A stretch of DNA of 24,910 nt from VRUE01 sp036524775. Lineage in GTDB: Bacteria > Actinomycetota > Thermoleophilia > Solirubrobacterales > 70-9. The position numbers were made by a program, and so were the translations under genes. The notes under the pieces are model-generated. The model saw only the letters and a program-made list of their open reading frames with translations, did not search any database and was not told where the DNA came from. The DNA is taken from NCBI GenBank assembly GCA_036524775.1, contig DATDBO010000016.1:1-24910 (forward strand), read 5' to 3'. Below are positions 18,744-24,910 of the stretch, piece after piece. Each line of letters opens with the position of its first letter. Position 1 is the first letter of the stretch.

Positions 18744-19466
18744 ATGTCGAGGTCTTCCCAGATAGCTGCTGTCGCAGATCGGACCGCCGGACGCGGGCGC
18801 TTCGCCCTCGTCGTCGCGTCGGTCGCCTGCTTCGCCGCCTTGGTCGCGACGGTAGCGGGGGCCGCGACGAGCTCGCGCACGACCGTCGTCCTCGGCGGCA
18901 CGGCGACGATGCCCGACCCCTCCTGCCCCGAGCTGCCCTGCCAGGCGGTCGGCAGCGTCACCGGCTTCCAGGTCAGCACGGACCAGGGCAGCCTGCCCTT
19001 CCTCGTGCGCAAAGACGGCAAGGTGAAGTCGTGGAGCCTGACCCTCGCCGAGCCGACCGGCAAGCAGCGCTCCTTCTTCAACGGCTTCTTCGGCACGCCG
19101 CCGCAGGCGCGCCTTGCAATCCTGCGCCGCATTCCCGGCAGCGAGCCGCCCCGCTACAACCTGCGCCGCCAAGGCTCGGTCCACGTGCTCACGCCCTACC
19201 TCGGGCAGACGGTCAAGTTCGGCGCCAACCTGAAAGTGGAAAAGGACGACATAGTCGGCCTCACCATCTCCACCTGGGCGCCCGCCTTCGCCCAGGGCCT
19301 CTCGGCGAAAAACGCCTGGCGCGCCAGCCGCGAGCCGGGCAAATGCACCAACACCACCGACGTCCGCCAAGGCGAGCCCCAGGAAAAAGTAGGCCGCCGC
19401 GCCACCTACGGCTGCCGCTACTCAACTGCGCGGCTGCTCTACACGGCGACGGTCGTAGAGGAATAG
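18744..19466 (+). CDS. Secreted hypothetical protein
   Basis: A 240-residue exported protein of unrecognised family. The signal peptide lies after a basic start (hydrophobic core FALVVASVACFAALVATVAGA, about 20-40). The mature part begins with a Cys pair (CPELPC, 61-66), then looks beta-rich: GSVTGFQVSTDQGSLPF, KVKSWSLTLAEP, VHVLTPYLGQTVKFGANLKV, LTISTWAPAFA. Two further cysteines lie near the C-terminus (GKCTN, YGCRY). No catalytic motif is seen. The pattern suggests a compact disulfide-linked beta-sandwich. GAGAGGAG ends 5 nt before the ATG as the SD. It follows the RlpA gene by 61 bp, which hold a possible TAGTCT -10, so it may have its own promoter. It ends at an inverted-repeat element. 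Confidence 0.75.
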   Translation: MSRSSQIAAVADRTAGRGRFALVVASVACFAALVATVAGAATSSRTTVVLGGTATMPDPSCPELPCQAVGSVTGFQVSTDQGSLPFLVRKDGKVKSWSLTLAEPTGKQRSFFNGFFGTPPQARLAILRRIPGSEPPRYNLRRQGSVHVLTPYLGQTVKFGANLKVEKDDIVGLTISTWAPAFAQGLSAKNAWRASREPGKCTNTTDVRQGEPQEKVGRRATYGCRYSTARLLYTATVVEE

Positions 19467-19572
19467 GCGTGGGGGACGGGGGTCCCCTGTCGGGAACTTG
19501 TGAGCCGTACGGAAGTGCACCCTCGGGACACGATCGTCGCGGGTTCCCGTCAGGGGACCCCCGTCCCTACGC
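19467..19572. repeat. 106-bp inverted-repeat element between convergent genes
   Basis: Left arm 19467-19497 and right arm 19543-19572 are near-identical inverted copies of about 30 bp (core ACGGGGGTCCCCTG, then CGGGAAC), with two small differences and a 45-nt spacer. Each arm also holds an internal GGGGAC/GTCCCC dyad. The right arm includes the stop codon of the minus-strand gene. No transposase is nearby. It could act as a bidirectional terminator or be a REP/MITE-like dispersed element. Confidence 0.7.
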
Positions 19573-20139
19573 AGCTGATGGCAGCACTTCGGGCGTCGCC
19601 TGATCTTTGGGTAGAGCCGCCGCGGCGGCGATCAGGCTCTGGAACTCGTTGAGCGCCAGGTGCGCGACCGCCTCGAGCAGCTCCTCGTCGCTCCAGCCGA
19701 TCTCCAGCGCCTCCTCCTGCAGGTGGTGCGGGGGAGTGCCGTCGGCCTCGAGGACCGCCTTCAGGTACTCGAGCAGTGCCGCCTCCTTGACGTCGCCGGA
19801 GCCGAAGCTGCGCGCCCGCGAAACCTCGTCGAGGCCGAGGCCCGCGCGCCGCGCCGACTTCGCGTGCTGGGCGATGCTGTAGGGGTCGTTGCGGTGCTCG
19901 GCGACTGCCAGCGCGATCCGCTCGCGCGTGGCCTGCGGCAGGACGCCGCCGCGCAGCTCCGAGCGCATCCGCGTGTAGGCCCTCAGCACGGCCGGCGCGC
20001 CGGCGAGCACGCCGACGAACTTGGTCACCGCGCCGCCGGCCGCCTGGATGCTCTTGATCAGGGTAGCGCTCTCGTCAGGCGCCGTCAGCTCGTCGTGGAT
20101 CTGGAATCTGCTTACTGCCGTTTTTACCGTCACTTGCAT
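19567..20139 (-). CDS. AhpD/CMD-fold protein without cysteines
   Basis: A 190-residue all-helical protein of the carboxymuconolactone decarboxylase/AhpD-like family. Typical elements: GVLAGAPAVLRAYTRMRSEL, LPQATRERIALAVAEH, the active-site region, AQHAKSARRAGLGLDEV, and WSDEELLEAVAHLALNEFQSLI. In peroxidases of this family the active site is CxxCxxxH. Here it reads DPYSIAQH: Asp85 and Ser88 replace both cysteines, while His92 is kept, and the whole protein has no Cys. Peroxidase activity is therefore unlikely, and a different reaction or a binding role is inferred. ATG 20139 has only a weak AAGG upstream. It is divergent from glnA across a 265-bp regulatory spacer. Confidence 0.8.
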   Translation of the reverse strand: MQVTVKTAVSRFQIHDELTAPDESATLIKSIQAAGGAVTKFVGVLAGAPAVLRAYTRMRSELRGGVLPQATRERIALAVAEHRNDPYSIAQHAKSARRAGLGLDEVSRARSFGSGDVKEAALLEYLKAVLEADGTPPHHLQEEALEIGWSDEELLEAVAHLALNEFQSLIAAAAALPKDQATPEVLPSAA

Positions 20140-20171
20140 CCCGCCTTCGGCTCGGATATCGCATGAATCCG

Positions 20172-20204
20172 CTTTACAGAGCCTTTACGTGGCCTTTACT
20201 TTAC
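20172..20204 (+). promoter_or_regulatory. GlnR-like direct repeats, 11-bp period
   Basis: CTTTAC occurs at 20172, 20183 and 20194, exactly 11 bp apart, followed by a shorter TTTAC at 20200. The array fits the AC-n9-AC rule of actinobacterial GlnR boxes, and more generally the tandem sites of OmpR/PhoP-family regulators. It lies about 200 bp before glnA and 33 bp before the CMD-fold gene. Confidence 0.5.
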
Positions 20205-20214
20205 TTTGAGCCAT

Positions 20215-20235
20215 TAACTTACGTGAGGTAAGTTA
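20215..20235. promoter_or_regulatory. Perfect dyad TAACTTAC-N5-GTAAGTTA
   Basis: Two 8-bp arms (20215-20222 and 20228-20235) flank GTGAG. Such a compact dyad is typical of a homodimeric repressor site. It lies between the GlnR-like repeats and the glnA promoter. The binding protein is not known. Confidence 0.55.
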
Positions 20236-20404
20236 TACCGAGGCTCGGACGCTCCCGCAACCCTTGTGCGGCGATCGTCACATACCCGTAATACGGCGTT
20301 TCGCACCTCGCCGGCTCACTCGCGAGGCCGGAACCGGCCCCGCGGACGCCAGTTCGCCTATCTTTGCCCCGACCGCGCGGAAACAGCCGAGAAGGAGACG
20401 GGGA

Positions 20405-21757
20405 ATGGCAGACCAGCCCAAGAGCGCCGGCGACGTAGCCGAGATAGTCAAGGAGCGCAACGTCCGCTTCATCCGCCTCTGGTTCACCGACGTCCTCGGC
20501 CACCTGAAGAGCTTCTCGATCAACGCCGCCGAGCTGGAGGACGCGTTCGAGGGCGGCATGGGCTTCGACGGCTCCTCGATCACCGGCTTCAACCCGATCG
20601 AGGAGTCGGACATGATCGCCATGCCCGATCCCTCGACCTTCGCCCTGCTGCCCTGGCGGCCCGAGGATGAGAACGCGGTTGCGCGCATGTTCTGCGACGT
20701 CCGCGTGCCGGGCGGCGACCCCTACGAGGGAGACCCGCGCTGGATCATGCGCCGGGCGCTCAAACGCGCCGAGGATCTCGGCTTCGACGCCTACAACATC
20801 GGCCCCGAGCTGGAGTACTTCTACTTTCGCTCGGCCAAGCCTGAGACCGGCGTGCCCGAGGTGCTCGACGAGGGCGGCTACTTCGACCTGACCACGCTCG
20901 ACGCCGGCACCGACGTGCGCCGCGAGACGATCCTGGCGCTGGAGAAGATGGGCATCCACGTCGAGTACGCCCACCACGAGGTCGGCCCCTCCCAGCACGA
21001 GGTCGACATGCGCTACAAGGACGCGCTGCGGATGTCGGACGACTGCATGACCTACCGCATCGTCGTCAAGGAGTACGCGATGAAATACGGCTGGCACGCG
21101 ACCTTCATGCCGAAGCCGCTGTTCGGCGAGAACGGCTCCGGCATGCACGTCCACCAGTCGCTCACCAAAGACGGCAAGAACGCCTTCTTCGACGCCGACG
21201 ACCAGTACTTCCTCTCGGCCACGGCGAAGGCCTTCATCGCCGGCCAGTTGCGCCACGCGCGCGAGATCTCACCGCTCTTCGCCCAGTGGGTCAACTCCTA
21301 CAAGCGCCTCGTTCCCGGCTACGAGGCGCCGGTCTACCTCGCCTGGTCGCGGCGCAACCGCTCGGCGCTGATACGCGTGCCGCTCTACCACCCCGGCAAG
21401 GAGGGGGCGACGCGGGCCGAGCTGCGCTGCCCGGACCCCGCCTGCAACCCCTACCTCTGCTTCGCCGGCATGCTGCAGGCGGGTCTGGAGGGGATCGAGA
21501 AGGGCTACGAGCTGCCCGAGCCGATGGAGCAGAACCTCTACCACCTCTCGCCCGAGGAGCGTGCCCAGCGGGGGATCGAGCAGCTGCCGGAGACGCTGGG
21601 CGAGGCGATCGACATCGCCGCCGACTCGGAGCTGGTGCTGCGCACCCTCGGCGAGCACACCTTCCGCCGCTTCGTCGAGATCAAGCGGCAGGAATGGGAT
21701 GACTACAGGGTGCAGGTCACCCCGTACGAGATCGAGAACTTCCTGCCGGTCCTCTAG
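20405..21757 (+). CDS. glnA: Glutamine synthetase type I (alpha subtype)
   Basis: A 450-residue dodecameric enzyme that makes glutamine from glutamate, ammonia and ATP. Motifs: GFDGSSITGF (53-62), PELEYF (134-139), the HHEVGPSQHEVD metal/ATP region (190-201), NGSGMHVHQSL (243-253), NSYKRLVPGYEAP and RVPLYHPGKEGATRAELRCPDPACNPYL. Its length and C-terminus (LGEHTFRRFVEIKRQEWDDYRVQVTPYE) match the Bacillus/Thermotoga GSI-alpha group, not the longer adenylylated GSI-beta found as the main GlnA in Streptomyces. Feedback and transcriptional control are therefore more likely than adenylylation. AAGGAG sets ATG 20405. GlnR-like boxes lie upstream. Its stop overlaps the convergent MMPL gene by 4 nt. 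Confidence 0.96.
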   Translation: MADQPKSAGDVAEIVKERNVRFIRLWFTDVLGHLKSFSINAAELEDAFEGGMGFDGSSITGFNPIEESDMIAMPDPSTFALLPWRPEDENAVARMFCDVRVPGGDPYEGDPRWIMRRALKRAEDLGFDAYNIGPELEYFYFRSAKPETGVPEVLDEGGYFDLTTLDAGTDVRRETILALEKMGIHVEYAHHEVGPSQHEVDMRYKDALRMSDDCMTYRIVVKEYAMKYGWHATFMPKPLFGENGSGMHVHQSLTKDGKNAFFDADDQYFLSATAKAFIAGQLRHAREISPLFAQWVNSYKRLVPGYEAPVYLAWSRRNRSALIRVPLYHPGKEGATRAELRCPDPACNPYLCFAGMLQAGLEGIEKGYELPEPMEQNLYHLSPEERAQRGIEQLPETLGEAIDIAADSELVLRTLGEHTFRRFVEIKRQEWDDYRVQVTPYEIENFLPVL

Positions 21758-24228
21758 CTGCCGCCGGCGCGGCGCGAGAGCTCCGACGGCGCCCAGAACC
21801 TGTCGCCCACGGACAGGGCGAGGGCGGGGACGAGGATGCTGCGCACCAGGAAGGTGTCGAGCAGGACGCCGAAGGCGACGACGAAGCCGATCTCGGTGAG
21901 GAAGGTGAGCGGCAGCGAGCCCAGCACGGAGAAGGTGCCGGCGAGGACGATCCCGGCGCTCGTGATCACCGCGCCGGTGACCGCGAGGGCGCGCAGGATG
22001 CCTTCCTTGGAGCCGTGCTCGATCGTCTCCTCGCGGGCGCGGGCGATCAGGAAGATGTTGTAGTCGACCCCGAGGGCGACGAGGAAGACGAAGGCGAAGA
22101 GTGGCAGCGAGGGGTCCGAGCCGGGGAAGCCGAAGATCACGTCGAAGACGAAGTAGCCGACGCCGAGCGCGGCGAGGAAGCTGAGGATCACCGTGCCGAC
22201 CAGGATCAGCGGCGCCACCACCGCGCGCAGCAGCCCGATCAGGATCAGCAGGACGACGACGAGGACGATCGGCGGGATCACCAGCGAGTCGCGGCCGGCG
22301 GCGTCGCGGACGTCGGCTTCGATCGCGCTCGGGCCGCCGACGAGCGTGGTCGGGGCGACCGCGTGCGCCGCCTCGCGGATCGGCTCGATCAGCTCGAAGC
22401 CCTCGGTCGAGTAGGGGTTCGGTTCGAGCGTCGCCTGGATCAACGTGCCCGGCGGGCCCTCGGCGACCGGGCCGGACACCGCCTCGACGCCCTCGACCTC
22501 GGCGACCGCGCGGCGCACGGCGGGCACTTCGCTCCGCTTTTCGACGACGACGTCGGTAAGCGCGGTCGTCCCCGAGGGGAAGCTCCTGTCGAGCAGGTGC
22601 TGGCCTTCGACCGACTCGACTTCGGTCCGGTAGCTGTCTTCCGCGGTCAGTTCGGTGGAGAAGAAGGCGAAGCCGGCGCAGCAGACGAGCAGCACGGCGA
22701 TCGCGCCGAGCGCCACCCGCCCCGGACCGCGGGCGATCCAATCGCCGACCCGTTTCCAGAAGCCGTGGGTGGCGTCGGATGCGTGCTCGAGCCGGCGGCG
22801 GCGGACCTCGTAAGGGGTGAAGATCGCGCGGTCGAGCGGCCCGACGATCAGCGAAGGGATTCGGCGACCGCTGAGGCGACGCAGGATCCAGTTGAGCAGG
22901 ACCAGCGGCAGCAGGACGAGCACCAGCAGCGATGCGAGGATCACGCGGGCAAGGGCGCCCATCCCGCCACCCTCGACGATGCTGTGCCGCGCCCGTTCGG
23001 AGACGTTCTCCACGCTCGGCGCGGTTTCCGGCGTGTGCGGGACGAAGGGCCAGAAGGCGCGGCGGCCGAAGATCGTCAAGATCGCCGGCAGCAGGGTCAG
23101 CATCGAGAGCGCCGCGCAGGCGATCCCGATCGCGGCGATCGGCCCGAGGCCGGCGGTGCCCTCGACCTCGGCGAGCGTCAGGCAGAGCAGCGCCGCGATC
23201 ACCGTCGCCGCCGAGGCGAAGATCGCCGGGCCCGCCGAGACAAGCGCCGTGCGCATCGCCTCGTGCTTGTCGACCGTGCGGTGCAGCTCCTCGCGGTAGC
23301 GGGCGACGAGCAGCAGGGCGTAGTCGGTGCCCGCGCCGAGCACGAGGACCGACATGATCGAGCTCGACTGGCCGTTGATCGTCACGCCCAGCTCGGAGAC
23401 GCCGTACCCGATCGAGCGCGAGAGCGTCTCCGCGAATACCACCGCCGCCAGCGGGATGAGGAAGAAGAAGGGCGAGCGGTAGATGACGATCAGCAGGAAG
23501 ATGACCAGGCTGAGCGCCGCGAGCAGCAGCGTCGCGTCGATGCTTTCGAAGACTTCGATCGCGTCGGCGGAGAAGCCGGCGCCGCCGGTGATCTTCACCT
23601 CGAGGCCGCCGCCCGGGTCGGAGATCTCCTCGCGCCAGGCCTTGACCGGGTCGAGGATGCGGTCGCCCTCGCCGTTGCCGGCGATGTAGGCGGTGACGAT
23701 CGCCGCCTTGCCGTCCTTGGAGCAGACCGGGCCGACGAAGGGGGCGTAATCGGCGGGCTGGCCGGGGATAGTCGTCGTCGGGCCGCCACACGGTGAGGAC
23801 GGGATGAGCGGTGACGTCGAGAGGACGCCGGAGTCGTCATCCCCGCCGGCCTTGCCCCCCTTGCCTCCTGCCGCTGCCGTTTCTCCGTCGGCGACGACGC
23901 CGGGGAAGCGCTCCTTCGTCATCGCTTCGACGTCGGCGACGATCTTGTCGCGGTCTGCCGTGGTGAGGCCTGACTCGCGCCGGTAGACGATCACCGCCGG
24001 CGCCAGTTCGCCGTCCTGCAGCTCTTCGACAGCGGCGAGGGCGTCGGTCGATTCGGCCGAGCCGGGCAGGTAGGAGGTCGCCTCGTTGCTTTCGGCGTCT
24101 TCGAACTTTTCGGGCAGGGCGGCCGGCCCGGAGGCGATGAAGATCGCCAGGAGCCAGACGGCGAAGACGACCCACTTGGCGCGGCGCCCGGCGGCGAGGG
24201 TGAACAGGGAGCCGCTCACGCGCCGCAT
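21754..24228 (-). CDS. MMPL-family RND transporter
   Basis: An 824-residue inner-membrane exporter of the MmpL/RND class, driven by proton flow; family members export lipids or hydrophobic compounds. It has the duplicated layout: TM1 (19-33), outer domain 1 (about 35-232), a helix bundle with GTDYALLLVAR (300-310; Asp302), a cytoplasmic loop with basic residues, then TM7, outer domain 2, and a second bundle with GVDYNIFLIAR (720-730; Asp722). Outer domain 1 contains a Gly/Lys/Asp-rich insert (119-134) and Cys147/Cys169. Both halves are complete. The start ATG 24228 comes 4 nt after the stop of the upstream gene (TGA-AAGG-ATG), so it is coupled to the DUF255 gene. Cargo is unknown. Confidence 0.92.
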   Translation of the reverse strand: MRRVSGSLFTLAAGRRAKWVVFAVWLLAIFIASGPAALPEKFEDAESNEATSYLPGSAESTDALAAVEELQDGELAPAVIVYRRESGLTTADRDKIVADVEAMTKERFPGVVADGETAAAGGKGGKAGGDDDSGVLSTSPLIPSSPCGGPTTTIPGQPADYAPFVGPVCSKDGKAAIVTAYIAGNGEGDRILDPVKAWREEISDPGGGLEVKITGGAGFSADAIEVFESIDATLLLAALSLVIFLLIVIYRSPFFFLIPLAAVVFAETLSRSIGYGVSELGVTINGQSSSIMSVLVLGAGTDYALLLVARYREELHRTVDKHEAMRTALVSAGPAIFASAATVIAALLCLTLAEVEGTAGLGPIAAIGIACAALSMLTLLPAILTIFGRRAFWPFVPHTPETAPSVENVSERARHSIVEGGGMGALARVILASLLVLVLLPLVLLNWILRRLSGRRIPSLIVGPLDRAIFTPYEVRRRRLEHASDATHGFWKRVGDWIARGPGRVALGAIAVLLVCCAGFAFFSTELTAEDSYRTEVESVEGQHLLDRSFPSGTTALTDVVVEKRSEVPAVRRAVAEVEGVEAVSGPVAEGPPGTLIQATLEPNPYSTEGFELIEPIREAAHAVAPTTLVGGPSAIEADVRDAAGRDSLVIPPIVLVVVLLILIGLLRAVVAPLILVGTVILSFLAALGVGYFVFDVIFGFPGSDPSLPLFAFVFLVALGVDYNIFLIARAREETIEHGSKEGILRALAVTGAVITSAGIVLAGTFSVLGSLPLTFLTEIGFVVAFGVLLDTFLVRSILVPALALSVGDRFWAPSELSRRAGGS

Positions 24229-24232
24229 CCTT

Positions 24233-24910
24233 TCAAAGCAGTGCGGCGAGTTGTTGCGCGCCGGTTACAGGCGCCTGGCAGGCGAAGCCCTCGCAGACGT
24301 AGGCGGTCGGCCTGCCGTCGACCGTCGGCCGGTCGGCGAGCAGGGGAGGGACGTCGCTGCCCGCGGGGCCGCCGGCGAGGACGAGGTGCGGGCGGAAGCC
24401 CGCGCGGACGACCGTGGTCAGCTCGTCCAGGTCGTCGCCGATCAGGGCCACCTCCCTGCCGGCGGCGAGCTGGAAGTCGAGCGCGCGCAGCAGGTGGGCG
24501 AACGCCTCGGGGGCCCGCGCCGCGGAACCGGCGAAGAGGCGCAGCACGCCTTCGGCCCACTCGCCGTAGGCGCGCTCGCCCGTCAGCGCCTCGAGCCGCA
24601 GCAGGCCCAGCGCCGCGGCCGAGTTGCCCGAGGGGATCGGGTGGTCGCCGATCTCCTTGCGGCGGGCGATCAGCGCTTCGTGGTCGTCGGAGGTCGAGAA
24701 GAAGCCGCCCCGCTCGGGATCGCCGAAGCGGGCGATCGTGGTCTCGGCGAGCGTCCGTGCCTCGTCGAACCAACGCCGCTCGAAGGTCGCTTCGTAGAGC
24801 GTCAGCAGCGCTTCGAGCAGGTAGGCGTGGTCCTCGAGGTAGGCGTTGAGCCGCGCCTCGCCGTCCTTCCAGGTGCGCAGCAGGCGGCCGTCGGGATCGC
24901 GCATCTCGCC
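24233..24910 (-). CDS. C-terminal part of a YyaL/DUF255 thioredoxin-domain protein
   Basis: The last 225 residues of a protein that begins beyond the right edge. It matches the C-terminal (alpha/alpha)6-barrel part of the YyaL/DUF255 family (human SPATA20 relatives): LNAYLEDHAYLLEALLTLYEATFERRWFDEA, GGFFSTSDDHEALIARRKEIGDHPIPSGNSAAALGLLRLEALTG, ALDFQLAAGREVALIG, and the terminal YVCEGFACQAPVTG. The family's N-terminal thioredoxin-like domain would lie outside the window. The true function is not established; the barrel resembles those of N-acylglucosamine epimerases. It is the first gene of a probable two-gene unit with the MMPL transporter. Confidence 0.88.
   Translation of the reverse strand, partial: GEMRDPDGRLLRTWKDGEARLNAYLEDHAYLLEALLTLYEATFERRWFDEARTLAETTIARFGDPERGGFFSTSDDHEALIARRKEIGDHPIPSGNSAAALGLLRLEALTGERAYGEWAEGVLRLFAGSAARAPEAFAHLLRALDFQLAAGREVALIGDDLDELTTVVRAGFRPHLVLAGGPAGSDVPPLLADRPTVDGRPTAYVCEGFACQAPVTGAQQLAALL

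Larger units (their letters stand above)
20140..20404. promoter_or_regulatory. Divergent regulatory region upstream of glnA
   Basis: This 265-bp spacer holds a set of 11-bp spaced repeats (20172-20204), a perfect 8-bp dyad (20215-20235), and a candidate promoter TTGTGC (20264-20269) with CGTAAT (20287-20292) 17 bp later. Another possible -10, TATCTT (20360-20365), lies nearer glnA. AAGGAG (20392-20397) is the glnA SD, 7 nt before its ATG. Confidence 0.5.

Noticed and set aside
19467..19572. Insertion sequence remnant
   Set aside because: No transposase fragment or target-site duplication was seen; only the inverted arms exist.
22015..23796. A 593-codon plus-strand frame inside the MMPL gene
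   Set aside because: It consists mostly of Arg, Asp, Glu and Ala without hydrophobic or motif structure, and is the antisense shadow of the transporter.

Overview
The window reads as chromosomal DNA from a high-GC actinobacterium, most likely of the Thermoleophilia/Solirubrobacterales type. This is an inference from four things seen here: very GC-rich third codon positions; an actinobacterial SOS box (CGAACAGGTGTTCG) in front of lexA; two small ArsR-like winged-helix proteins that share an RGA[IV]EH[FY]YRA motif; and a large lysine-tailed secreted repeat protein next to System I cytochrome c genes. No phage, plasmid, IS or CRISPR structure was found.

Layout. 1-950: the tail of an unknown gene, a small winged-helix-like protein, a strong hairpin and a divergent ArsR-like regulator. 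951-5747: a 1018-residue secreted repeat protein, a GT2 glycosyltransferase and a convergent SDR. 5783-8580: ccmE-ccmF, overlapping by ATGA, for cytochrome c maturation. 8593-10634: a secreted trypsin-like protease overlapping a second secreted protein. 10658-10882: secG on the minus strand. 10966-13052: an alkane oxidation operon (alkB, rubredoxin, TetR regulator), each junction overlapping by GTGA, behind a promoter buried in a long dyad. 13161-15450: a DUF2252 kinase-like protein, a dtd gene that has lost its middle third, and a second ArsR-like regulator. 15451-16686: a 19-codon ORF with a near-perfect Shine-Dalgarno, tRNA-Leu(GAG) and SOS-controlled lexA. 16699-19466: an SDR, RNase P RNA with its terminator, a c-di-AMP (ydaO-type) riboswitch in front of an RlpA-like protein, and a secreted protein. 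19467-24910: a 106-bp inverted-repeat element, a cysteine-free AhpD/CMD-fold protein, a regulatory region with GlnR-like repeats, GSI-alpha glnA, an MMPL transporter and the 3' part of a YyaL/DUF255 gene.

Most of the window is housekeeping. The points that stand out are the in-frame internal deletion of dtd; the 55-bp dyad over the alkB promoter; DUF2252 coding sequence that seems to extend upstream of any canonical start codon; a recurring TANNNT box 7-9 nt before start codons, which suggests leaderless mRNAs and is calibrated by rnpB; the inverted-repeat element between convergent genes; and the tiny peptide gene. Family calls were made by reading motifs. No database search was run.
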